Assembly (NCBI GenBank): GCA_021793595.1
Contig: JAJYSL010000002.1
Coordinates: 1 to 50,176, forward strand
Origin: Acidobacteriota bacterium
GTDB lineage: Bacteria > Acidobacteriota > Terriglobia > Terriglobales > Acidobacteriaceae
Reading direction: 5' to 3'
DNA length: 50,176 bases
This document shows positions 24,697 to 32,024 of the stretch, piece after piece (position 1 is the stretch's first letter; each line of letters starts with the position of its first letter). Made by a program: the position numbers and the translations under genes. A model generated the notes under the pieces. That model saw only the letters and a program-made list of their open reading frames with translations, was not told where the DNA came from and did no database searches.

Positions 24697-25440
24697 TCAG
24701 CCGCCCATGCGACTGAATACTTCTGCGGAGTTCAAATGACGCTCCGTATGCCGTTCCAGCGTGCCCACCAAAAATCGTCGCAAATCCCTTCCCGATTGCC
24801 GCGTCCATGGTACTGCGCTCATTGCCAGGATTGGATCTCGCAACATTCGCTGCGCCAGCGCCAGCGAATCCCGGCTTAACATGCCGCTGTTCGGCTTCTT
24901 ATGTCGAACACAACTCAAACCGTCCGTCTGCACGTGAAAATACGCGGCTTCTCCCGCGAACAACTCGCCACAATCCGTACATCGATCCGTCTCCGGAAGC
25001 CACCCGATCAGTCGTGTGATCCAAAGCGAAAAATACGTCACCGGCATCCAGCAGCGCTCCACATGGCTCTGCTCCAGCACCGCCAGCGTCAGCCGAAAAA
25101 TGGCATCCTGCGGATCGTGATCCGGCAACACATGTTCCAGCACCTCGGCGTAATAGCCTAGCGTCGCCGCGCGCAGATAATCGATCGGCCCGGCCAGCGG
25201 CGATGTGATTGCTTCGAAGTGATCCATCCGCACCAATTCCTGACGAGGCCGTTCAGCGTACGCCGCATGCACATAGGTCATCGGCTCCAGCGCTCCGCCA
25301 AATCGCTTTCTGGATTTCAAGGCTGACTTGGCCACACCGCGCACCTTCCCCAGGTCGCGCGTTAACAATGAAACCAGTAGATCCGACTCCCGCAACGGCC
25401 AGGTGCGCAGTACGATCGCCTCAGATTGATGCAGAGTCAT
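24697..25440 (-). CDS. recO: DNA repair protein RecO
   Basis: Mediates RecA loading with RecR in the RecFOR pathway. The 247 residues have the N-terminal OB fold (SEAIVLRTWPLRESDLLVSLLTRDLGKVRGVAKSA in pieces, KRFGGALEPM), the helical middle (YYAEVLEHVLPDHDP) and the zinc-binding part (RCTDCGELFAGEAAYFH, then SCVRHK) found in many RecO proteins, ending in a region with ERHTERHLNS. Length matches the family. No ribosome binding site is evident. The gene lies just beyond the ferredoxin terminator, so it needs its own promoter. Confidence 0.94.
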   Translation of the reverse strand: MTLHQSEAIVLRTWPLRESDLLVSLLTRDLGKVRGVAKSALKSRKRFGGALEPMTYVHAAYAERPRQELVRMDHFEAITSPLAGPIDYLRAATLGYYAEVLEHVLPDHDPQDAIFRLTLAVLEQSHVERCWMPVTYFSLWITRLIGWLPETDRCTDCGELFAGEAAYFHVQTDGLSCVRHKKPNSGMLSRDSLALAQRMLRDPILAMSAVPWTRQSGRDLRRFLVGTLERHTERHLNSAEVFSRMGG

Positions 25441-25496
25441 AGCGTGGAAAAGAATTCAAGTCAGTTGAGTCAGGGCCGGAAAAGCAGTCCCCAATG

Positions 25497-25523
25497 AAAA
25501 ACGCGCAGCCCTGAGCTGCGCGT
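25497..25523 (-). terminator. Rho-independent terminator after the ferredoxin gene
   Basis: ACGCGCAGC, loop CCTGA, GCTGCGCGT (25501-25523), a perfect 9-bp GC stem; on the minus strand it is followed by T4 beyond the closing A-T pair (A-run 25497-25500). It begins about 20 bases past the ferredoxin stop and before recO. Confidence 0.75.
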
Positions 25524-25544
25524 TTCCCGAAGCAAAAAACAGAC

Positions 25545-25805
25545 CTAACGGCCGTAATGCTGGGCGTTGATCTGCTCGTAATTCTTCCATTTTTCCGGCA
25601 AATCGTCGGCGGTAAAGATGGCCGACACCGGGCAAACCGGCACGCACGCACCGCAATCAATACATTCCACTGGATCGATGAAGAGCTGATTGGAGCTCTC
25701 ATAACCTTCTTCATCCTTCTTGGGATGAATACAATCCACCGGGCAGGCATCGACGCAGGCGGTATCCTTCGTACCGATGCAGGGTTCTGCAATCACGTAA
25801 GCCAT
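25545..25805 (-). CDS. Seven-iron type ferredoxin ([3Fe-4S][4Fe-4S])
   Basis: A small cytoplasmic electron carrier of 86 residues. Cysteines at 9, 17, 21, 25, 48, 51, 54 and 58 give CIGTKDTACVDACPVDC and CIDCGACVPVC. The C-x7-C-x3-C spacing of the first group, with an extra Cys25, is that of Azotobacter ferredoxin I, where Cys8/16/49 hold a [3Fe-4S] and Cys20/39/42/45 a [4Fe-4S] cluster; here the equivalents are 9/17/58 and 21/48/51/54. AGGAGAG lies ten bases before the ATG. It ends in its own terminator (25497-25523) and lies 107 bases after the SuhB-like gene, so it is probably a single-gene unit. Redox partner unknown. Confidence 0.93.
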   Translation of the reverse strand: MAYVIAEPCIGTKDTACVDACPVDCIHPKKDEEGYESSNQLFIDPVECIDCGACVPVCPVSAIFTADDLPEKWKNYEQINAQHYGR

Positions 25806-25912
25806 GGGTCAAAACTCTCCTAACTGGAACTAGCAAGCCAACTCGATTGTAGCAGCACAGCCAATGCAAGGTCGTCCACTGGGGAAATTTTACCGCACCA
25901 GAGTTCTCCCTT

Positions 25913-26797
25913 TCACTTTGCGACCGTCGCAAGTCGCTCGGCGGCAAACTCCCGTGCAGATTGGATCGGCTCCAGGTTGCGTCCGGCAAGCATATCCTGA
26001 AACAGCTGAATCATCGCGCCGTGAATCTTTCCATTACTAGCCAGCACTTCCGCGCTGACAAGATGAAACGGGCTGCCATCGACATACGTCACCATGCCAC
26101 CGGCTTCACGGACCAGCAACACTCCCGCTGACGTATCCCACGAATTCAGTTTGAACTCCCAATAACCGTCCAGCCGTCCGCACGCCGTATAAGCCAGGTC
26201 CAGCGCAGCGGAACCTGCCCGGCGTACGCCATGCGATCGCAACGTGAACTCATGATAAAAATGCACGTTTGGATTGCCGTGGCGTTTGCGACTGGGAAAT
26301 CCCGTGGCGATCAACGATTCAGCCAGCGTTTCTGTCGAGGAAACATGGATCGGCTTGTCGTTCAGCGTCGCTCCCTGTCCCTTTTCCGCCAGAAACATCT
26401 CGTCCCGCAACGGATCGTAGATCACCGCCGCGACCAGTTCGCCATCGGCATCCACCGCGGTTCCCGGAACCCGCCGTTCCAAACCCATCGAGACACAGAA
26501 CGCTGGAAATCCATGGGCAAAATTCGTCGTCCCGTCCAGCGGATCGATGTACCAGCGATACTCGCATTCCATCTGCGTCCGCGTACCCTCTTCGCCAACG
26601 ATGCCGTAGTCTGGCCATTGCGCGCGCAGCCGCTCCACCAGCAGCTTTTCACTCTCACGGTCTGCAACTGTCACCAGGTCGACTTCGCCCTTGTATTCGG
26701 TTGCCACCCCGTGTTCATAATGCCGGCGCAGCAAAGCTCCCGCAGCTCGCGCCATCTCCGAAGCCGGTCCAGCATGGGACAAATTCCGCTCGCTCAT
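25913..26797 (-). CDS. Inositol monophosphatase family protein (SuhB-like)
   Basis: A 294-residue Mg-dependent phosphatase. The metal and substrate motifs are complete: IVGEEGT (about 70-76), DPLDGTTNFAHGFPAFCVS (about 89-107) and NSWDTSAGVLLVREAGG near 220. Family members hydrolyse inositol-1-phosphate; E. coli SuhB also joins the rRNA antitermination complex. The ATG overlaps the hfq-like stop (ATGA at 26794-26797), so it is translationally coupled to Hfq, and GAGGA inside the end of hfq serves as the ribosome binding site. An Hfq-SuhB pair invites a regulatory reading, but enzyme activity is the safer assumption. Confidence 0.93.
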   Translation of the reverse strand: MSERNLSHAGPASEMARAAGALLRRHYEHGVATEYKGEVDLVTVADRESEKLLVERLRAQWPDYGIVGEEGTRTQMECEYRWYIDPLDGTTNFAHGFPAFCVSMGLERRVPGTAVDADGELVAAVIYDPLRDEMFLAEKGQGATLNDKPIHVSSTETLAESLIATGFPSRKRHGNPNVHFYHEFTLRSHGVRRAGSAALDLAYTACGRLDGYWEFKLNSWDTSAGVLLVREAGGMVTYVDGSPFHLVSAEVLASNGKIHGAMIQLFQDMLAGRNLEPIQSAREFAAERLATVAK

Positions 26798-27111
26798 GCC
26801 ATGGTGTCCTCGTTGGGTTCTTCAATCTCAGAAGGCTTGCTCCTGCGCGGTGCAGGCCGGCGAACTTTTTCCGTAATCGTCAGGATTTGGTGCTTGTAGA
26901 TGAAAAGATTTGGCTTGCCTTCCCGCGTCAGGCGAATCATGCGATCGTCAAAATACTCGATCCAGCCCTGCAATGCCTCGCCATCCCGCAACTGCACCAC
27001 CACCGGCGTCTGGCGTTCGCTCAAGGTGCGCAGGTACATCGCTTCCTGCCCTGTTTCCGATTGCGGAGGATGAGTCTTCTGCTTGCGCCGACCGCTGCCA
27101 GGAGTGTTCAC
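26794..27111 (-). CDS. hfq: Hfq-like RNA chaperone
   Basis: A 105-residue Sm-like protein expected to form a hexamer that pairs small RNAs with mRNAs. The Sm1 region is VVVQLRDGEALQGWIEYFDDRMIRLT and the Sm2 region PNLFIYKHQILTI, with the Hfq-specific Y-K-H motif. The core is flanked by a 35-residue basic/polar N-terminus (longer than in E. coli, where it is about 6) and a 20-residue tail containing a basic cluster then acidic residues. GTG start at 27111 without ribosome binding site; TATACT ends exactly six bases upstream, suggesting a leaderless mRNA. Alternatively, translation may begin at the internal ATG at codon 25, close to the Sm core. It lies 18 bases after the VWFA gene. Confidence 0.85.
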   Translation of the reverse strand: MNTPGSGRRKQKTHPPQSETGQEAMYLRTLSERQTPVVVQLRDGEALQGWIEYFDDRMIRLTREGKPNLFIYKHQILTITEKVRRPAPRRSKPSEIEEPNEDTMA

Positions 27112-27117
27112 AATCGA

Positions 27118-27123
27118 AGTATA
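27118..27123 (-). promoter_or_regulatory. -10 box TATACT six bases before the hfq start codon
   Basis: On the minus strand TATACT (27123-27118), six bases, then GTG at 27111. It sits at the very end of the upstream VWFA gene. No -35 match at 16-18 bases. Confidence 0.45.
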
Positions 27124-27129
27124 TCGCGC

Positions 27130-28056
27130 CTAGCGCGTGGCTTCGGCGTAATAGCCTGTACGGTATTGCAATCGATACACACGTCTTAATGCTGGATTGG
27201 TGAGCTGCAATTGAATCCTGCGAAAGCCGCCGGCAGCCTGCTGCGTGGGATAGTAGCCCAGCAGATACTCCGAACGAAGTCCCAGCGAAAGCCGCGTCAT
27301 CGCCTCCTGAATTGGAGTCGTACCCTCGGCATAAAAATATTGCCCGCCGGTATCGCGAGCCAGTTGAATCAGCGCATGTTCGCCCCCAAGATCGCGACCC
27401 GCATCCGCCCCGATCGGCACCAGGATGATACTTTCAATGCTGGCCTGCGCCCGCAACGCCGCCGTTCGCGCCTGGTCATAATCCACATCGTCCACACTGT
27501 TCGATCCGTCGCTGATCGCCACGATCACTTTGCGGCCACGGTGGGATGCAAGATCGTTCGCCGCCCGCGCAATCGCAGCATAGAGCGCCGTCGGCCCGTC
27601 TCCGTGCAGCGTGCGCAGCCCATGATCGAGCTCGTGAAGATTCCCCGTAAACGGAACCACCTGGGTCACATCGCCGGCAAAGCCCAGCAGCTCCACGCGA
27701 TCGTCGGGACCCACTAAAGATGCAGTCAAATCGGCGGCGGCCCGCTTGGCGAAGCTCAGATCCATGCGAACGCTCACGCTGGTGTCGATCGCCAGCACCA
27801 TCGAAAGCGGATGAACGGCCGTTGCCTGGAATACCCGGATCGTCTCCGGATGGCCATCTTCCGTGAGCGAAAAATCGTCCCGATGCAGCCCGCTCACCGG
27901 CTGCCCTTGTCGATCCACCACATTCACGGGAACATTAACCAGGTTCACCCGAACCCGCACCGAATCGGATGGAGACGGCAATGCGACTGTCTGCGCGGTT
28001 ACAGTGAAAGCTGTCGCGAGCACAGGCAAGACATAAAGAGCTGCTCGGCATCTCAC
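27130..28056 (-). CDS. VWFA-related acidobacterial domain protein
   Basis: A 308-residue exported protein of the TIGR03436 type, a family expanded in Acidobacteriota. A signal peptide (about 1-21) is followed by the family's N-terminal strand segment VRVNLVNVPVNVVDRQGQPVSGL, the DDFSLTEDGHPETIRVF motif, then a von Willebrand A domain (about 80-250). Its MIDAS metal site is visible: DTSVS (D-x-S-x-S) and a later ISDGSNS loop. The C-terminal LRSEYLLGYYP is also family-typical. Molecular function is unknown; these are probably periplasmic or surface adhesion/scaffold proteins. The start is GTG overlapping the moaD-moaE stop (GTGA, 28053-28056), so it is co-translated with a molybdopterin enzyme, an odd pairing. 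Confidence 0.9.
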   Translation of the reverse strand: MRCRAALYVLPVLATAFTVTAQTVALPSPSDSVRVRVNLVNVPVNVVDRQGQPVSGLHRDDFSLTEDGHPETIRVFQATAVHPLSMVLAIDTSVSVRMDLSFAKRAAADLTASLVGPDDRVELLGFAGDVTQVVPFTGNLHELDHGLRTLHGDGPTALYAAIARAANDLASHRGRKVIVAISDGSNSVDDVDYDQARTAALRAQASIESIILVPIGADAGRDLGGEHALIQLARDTGGQYFYAEGTTPIQEAMTRLSLGLRSEYLLGYYPTQQAAGGFRRIQLQLTNPALRRVYRLQYRTGYYAEATR

Positions 28057-28787
28057 GGCTTGTTCTCAGCCCCGCCTTCGCCGGACTTGTGAATGGAAAT
28101 CTCTTCCGGAAATGGCTCGCCGTCAGCCCAGACCGCGCCGTCCTCGAACCATTCTTTCTTCCAAATGGGCACTGTCTTCTTCAGCGTGTCGATGATCCAC
28201 CGGCAGGCTTCAAACGCCTGTGCACGATGTCCGGAAGCTACCACAATCAGAACGCTGGTCTCGCCTACTTGCAACCGCCCCAGCCGATGCACCAGCGCCA
28301 CCCGGCGCACCCCAAAGCGCTGCTGCGCGTCGCGAGCCAGCCCCTGCATTTGGCTTAGCGCCATCACCTCGTACGCTTCATAATCCAGATAGAGCGTTCG
28401 CCGCCCGCGCGTATTGTTGCGCACAATTCCGTCGAATACCACCACCCCACCGGCCTCGCCTTCTTTCACTGCGGCAACCAAAGCCGCTAAATCGATGGGC
28501 TCGCGTTGCAGGCGAATCGAATCATCCGGCTCACCTTCGACGGCGCCACCGCTCACCGGCGGCAACAGCGCAATTTCATCGCCTTCGCACAGCACTTGCG
28601 ATGGCAGCGCATATTCTCGGTTCACCGCAATCGCCAGCGAGCCTGCATACTTTTCCAACTGCGGCGCAACCGCAACAAACCCACGCAAAAATTCCGCGAC
28701 TGTGGCCCGTTCCGGCAGCTCCACAGTTTCCTTCTCCCGCGCTCGCAGGTCCTTCAGTGCGCCAAATAACAGTACATGCACGTGCAT
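28053..28787 (-). CDS. MoaD-MoaE fusion (molybdopterin synthase, MoaX-like)
   Basis: Both halves of molybdopterin synthase on one 244-residue chain. Residues 1-81 are the ubiquitin-like sulfur carrier MoaD, ending LLPPVSGG (Gly80-Gly81). A short acidic linker follows, then MoaE from about residue 92: EAGGVVVFDGIVRNNTRGR, YEAYEVMALSQM, VHRLGRLQVGETSVLIVVAS, HRAQAFEACRWIIDTLKKTVPIWKKE with the active-site lysines. MoaD must expose Gly-Gly as a C-terminus to be thiocarboxylated, so the fusion presumably is cleaved after Gly81, as reported for Mycobacterium tuberculosis MoaX. It lies four bases after DUF488 and overlaps the VWFA gene; no other moa genes are here. A possible activating ThiF/MoeB enzyme is encoded at 47050. 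Confidence 0.93.
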   Translation of the reverse strand: MHVHVLLFGALKDLRAREKETVELPERATVAEFLRGFVAVAPQLEKYAGSLAIAVNREYALPSQVLCEGDEIALLPPVSGGAVEGEPDDSIRLQREPIDLAALVAAVKEGEAGGVVVFDGIVRNNTRGRRTLYLDYEAYEVMALSQMQGLARDAQQRFGVRRVALVHRLGRLQVGETSVLIVVASGHRAQAFEACRWIIDTLKKTVPIWKKEWFEDGAVWADGEPFPEEISIHKSGEGGAENKP

Positions 28788-28791
28788 GGAT

Positions 28792-29364
28792 TTAGCTTAT
28801 CCGGTCTGACGCGTTTTCTCGCAGCAACGGCAGCTCCGGCTCACCGGGGTACCATAGGCGCGTTCCTTCGACCCGCGCAAAGGGTGTCAGGGTGTGCGGC
28901 TTGCGATGCAACTTCCCTGTCGCCGCGACAAAAATATCCTCCACAGAATGTCCGCGCACCAGCAGCGCATCCCCGATCAGCGAACGATGACAGCGCCATG
29001 GCACCGCCTCCGAACACATAATGACCGCCGAATATTTCATATCCAGTTCCATCAGCTCCTGCAACGCAGTTTGGAACGCCTCGGTCTGCATGTAGTCGGC
29101 GTAGCCGCGAAAGCTGGCATTCCGCCACGCCGTATTGATGGAGTCTTTCTGCGCTTTACGCAGCCCGCCCAGCGACAGCATCCAGCGATATTCAATTCCA
29201 ACTGAATGTGTCGATGCCGACAACGCCTCCATGGCGAATTGAGGATTATGCCGCGACTTCGGAATTGTCCGCACGTCCACCAGCAGCCTGACGCCGCTGT
29301 CCTGCAACGCGCAAAGAAACACCTCGATCGCAAGCGTGGAATGGCCGATGGTCAACATAAACAT
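28792..29364 (-). CDS. DUF488 family protein
   Basis: A protein of about 190 residues. The family opening MLTIGHSTLAIEVFLCAL, then LLVDVRTIPKSRHNPQF, the YRWMLSLGGLR segment, FRGYADYMQTEAFQTAL and the cysteine region VIMCSEAVPWRCHRSLIGDAL are all clear. DUF488 proteins are of unproven function; the conserved Cys-x6-Cys-His piece suggests metal binding or a redox/nuclease role. The start is taken at ATG 29364 (a second ATG follows two codons later); upstream in-frame codons to 29394 look non-homologous. It lies 63 bases after lon and four bases before the moaD-moaE fusion, so it shares their transcript. Confidence 0.9.
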   Translation of the reverse strand: MFMLTIGHSTLAIEVFLCALQDSGVRLLVDVRTIPKSRHNPQFAMEALSASTHSVGIEYRWMLSLGGLRKAQKDSINTAWRNASFRGYADYMQTEAFQTALQELMELDMKYSAVIMCSEAVPWRCHRSLIGDALLVRGHSVEDIFVAATGKLHRKPHTLTPFARVEGTRLWYPGEPELPLLRENASDRIS

Positions 29365-29427
29365 GTTCCGAACAAAAAAATCTGGCGGGAGCAATCAGCT
29401 CCACGCCAGATGGGGAATCATTCCAGC

Positions 29428-31884
29428 TTATGCGTGCGCCGCTTCCGGCACCTGCGTCACCGGCGGCTCCTGCTGGATCACTTCTTCCAGCACCCGCGGC
29501 TTCAACGCGTCCGGCAACGCAATCGCCAGCACGTCTTCAATGCGACGCGCATAGTGAATCGTCACGCCGGCCAGTTGCTCCGGCAACAGATCTTCTTCCA
29601 CATTCAACCGGTTTTCCTCCGGCAGAATAATGTCGCGAACCCCTGCCCGCCGCGCCGCCAGGAACTTTTCCTTGATTCCGCCGACCGGCAGCACATTGCC
29701 GCTCAGCGTAATCTCCCCCGTCATCGCGGTCAGCGGACGAATGATTGTATCCGTCATCAGCGAAACCAGGGTGGTTGCGAGAGTCACGCCCGCCGACGGG
29801 CCATCCTTCGGAATCGCACCCGCAGGGATGTGAATATGCAGGTCGACTTCCGTGTTGAAGTCCTCTTTCAGGCTCAGCAGTTTCGCGTTGGAGCGGACCC
29901 AGGTCAGCGCGGCCTGCATCGACTCCTGCATCACCTCGCCAATCTGCCCGGTCATTGTAAAACCGCCTTTCCCCTTCATCCGGTTGGCTTCAATGAACAG
30001 AATGTCGCCACCCGCCGGGGTCCACGCCAGCCCCACAGCAACCCCAGGCCGCTTGGTGCGCTCGGCAATTTCCGTATCCACGCGCACCTTGATGCCACCC
30101 AGAAATTCCTGGATTACCGCCGGCGTGACGACTAGTTTGTCTGTCTTGCCTTCGGCAATCCGTCGCGCCTGCTTGCGGCAGACGGTGCCAATCCACTGCT
30201 CCAGCTTGCGAACGCCCGCCTCGTGCGTGTAATGCCGCACCATGCTGCGCACTGCTTCCTCTGGAAACTCAATGTCTTTTTCCTCGATGCCGTTTTCCTT
30301 GATCTGCCGAGGAATCAGATACCGAAACGCAATGTGGACCTTTTCATCTTCTGTGTACCCGGTCAGCTCGATAATCTCCATGCGGTCCCGCAGCGGCTCT
30401 GGAATCGGATCCAGCATGTTCGCCGTGCAAATGAACAGCACTTTCGAAAGATCGAAGGGCACGTCCAGGTAATTGTCCCGGAAGCTGAAATTCTGCTCCG
30501 GATCCAACGTCTCCAACAACGCCGACGATGGATCGCCGCGGAAATCCCGTCCCAGCTTGTCGACTTCATCCAGCATGAATACGGGGTCGTTTGTTTCCGC
30601 TCGCCGTAATGACTGCATGATCTGGCCCGGCATGGCGCCTATGTAGGTGCGCCGATGTCCGCGGATTTCCGCCTCGTCATGCATTCCACCGAGAGAAATT
30701 CGCTGGAATTTGCGACCCAGCGCCCGCGCGATGCTGCGTCCCAGCGAGGTTTTTCCTACACCCGGAGGTCCGACAAAGCACAGGATTGGTCCCTTCATGT
30801 CCGGCTTCAGACGACGCACCGCCAGGTAGTCCAGAATGCGCTCCTTCACCTTCTTCAAGTCGTAGTGGTCCTCGACCCGGATCTCCTTCGCCCTGGCGAT
30901 ATCCACCTCGCTGCCCGACGACTTGGTCCACGGCAATACCACCAGCCATTCAATGTAGTTGCGCGTGATCGAGTAATCCGGCGCCATGGGAGACATCCGC
31001 GACAACCGGCTCAACTCTTTCAAGCCTTCTTTCTTGACCGCTTCGGGCATGCCCGCTGCCTCCAGCTTTTCGCGCAGCTCTTCAATGTCCTTTTGGCCTT
31101 CGTCGAGCTCGCCCAATTCTTTCTGGATCGCCTTCATCTGCTCGCGCAGGTAGTAATCCCGCTGCGACTGCTGCACCTGGTCCTGCACCTCGGACTGGAT
31201 CTTGTTGCGCAGTTGCTGCACCTCCAGTTCCTTCGCCAGATGCCGGTTCATGCGCGTCATGCGAGCCATCACATCCGGCGTTTCCAGCAGCTCCTGCTTG
31301 TCGATCGTCGAAAGAATCGGCAGCGAAGACGCGATAAAGTCGACCAGCCGGCCCGGCTCGTCGATGTTCAACGCAATTGTCTGCAGTTCATCCGACAGCG
31401 TCGGCGATGCAGTCACAATGTGCTGAAACTGCGCCAGAATATTGCGCTGCAAGGCTTCCGCTTCCGGGCTCTTTTCCGGATCGATATCTTCGATCACTTC
31501 TACTTCTGACTTCATGTACGGTGTCGATTGGTCGAAGTCCGTCAGCCTCACCCGCTCTGTGCCTTCGGTAAACACGAACAGGCTCTGATTCGGCATCTTC
31601 ACCACTTTGTGCACCGTCGCCAGTGTCCCCACCGCATACAAATCCGCCGGCTGAGGAGTGTCCATGCGCGCTTCACGCTGCGCAACGACGATGATCGTCT
31701 TCTCCTCCCCTAACGACTGCACCAGTTGGATCGAACTCTCCCGTCCCACCGTTAAAGGCAAAACGGCATGAGGAAAAAGAACCGTATCTCGAACCGGCAG
31801 AACAGGATAGACCTGTTTTGAGCCATCCTTCTCGCGGCCTTTCCGCTCTCCAGGATGGATGACACTTAAGAAATCGCTGGACAT
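29428..31884 (-). CDS. lon: ATP-dependent protease La (Lon)
   Basis: Cytoplasmic AAA+ protease for damaged and regulatory proteins. The 818 residues contain the N-terminal substrate-binding domain (YPVLPVRDTVLFPHAVLPL), a coiled middle (REQMKAIQKELGE), Walker A CFVGPPGVGKTSLG (about 373), Walker B VFMLDEVDKLG, and the protease domain with catalytic Ser in KDGPSAGVT (about 697) and Lys in VGGIKEKFLAA (about 736). Start ATG 31884 follows GAGGGGGAC; a longer in-frame start at 31902 lies upstream of that site. Upstream 140 bases hold AT-rich promoter-like sequence, but I saw no heat-shock-type operator (no CIRCE inverted repeat). It heads a run leading into DUF488 and moaD-moaE. Confidence 0.97.
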   Translation of the reverse strand: MSSDFLSVIHPGERKGREKDGSKQVYPVLPVRDTVLFPHAVLPLTVGRESSIQLVQSLGEEKTIIVVAQREARMDTPQPADLYAVGTLATVHKVVKMPNQSLFVFTEGTERVRLTDFDQSTPYMKSEVEVIEDIDPEKSPEAEALQRNILAQFQHIVTASPTLSDELQTIALNIDEPGRLVDFIASSLPILSTIDKQELLETPDVMARMTRMNRHLAKELEVQQLRNKIQSEVQDQVQQSQRDYYLREQMKAIQKELGELDEGQKDIEELREKLEAAGMPEAVKKEGLKELSRLSRMSPMAPDYSITRNYIEWLVVLPWTKSSGSEVDIARAKEIRVEDHYDLKKVKERILDYLAVRRLKPDMKGPILCFVGPPGVGKTSLGRSIARALGRKFQRISLGGMHDEAEIRGHRRTYIGAMPGQIMQSLRRAETNDPVFMLDEVDKLGRDFRGDPSSALLETLDPEQNFSFRDNYLDVPFDLSKVLFICTANMLDPIPEPLRDRMEIIELTGYTEDEKVHIAFRYLIPRQIKENGIEEKDIEFPEEAVRSMVRHYTHEAGVRKLEQWIGTVCRKQARRIAEGKTDKLVVTPAVIQEFLGGIKVRVDTEIAERTKRPGVAVGLAWTPAGGDILFIEANRMKGKGGFTMTGQIGEVMQESMQAALTWVRSNAKLLSLKEDFNTEVDLHIHIPAGAIPKDGPSAGVTLATTLVSLMTDTIIRPLTAMTGEITLSGNVLPVGGIKEKFLAARRAGVRDIILPEENRLNVEEDLLPEQLAGVTIHYARRIEDVLAIALPDALKPRVLEEVIQQEPPVTQVPEAAHA

Positions 31885-32024
31885 TGAGTCCCCCTCTATC
31901 AATCTTTATGAATCTTAGACGCTCATAATCATTTTGGGTTGCAAAAATATACTATTGGCGGAGCATCTGATTTAGCGACGTCCACATCCCCTCCCCGAAA
32001 GCTCTCCGGACTCGATTCTTCCCT

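Noticed and set aside
28776..28787. ATGCACGTGCAT palindrome at the start of moaD-moaE
   Set aside because: Perfect 12-bp palindrome but inside the first codons (Met-His-Val-His); no sign of an operator and expected by chance.
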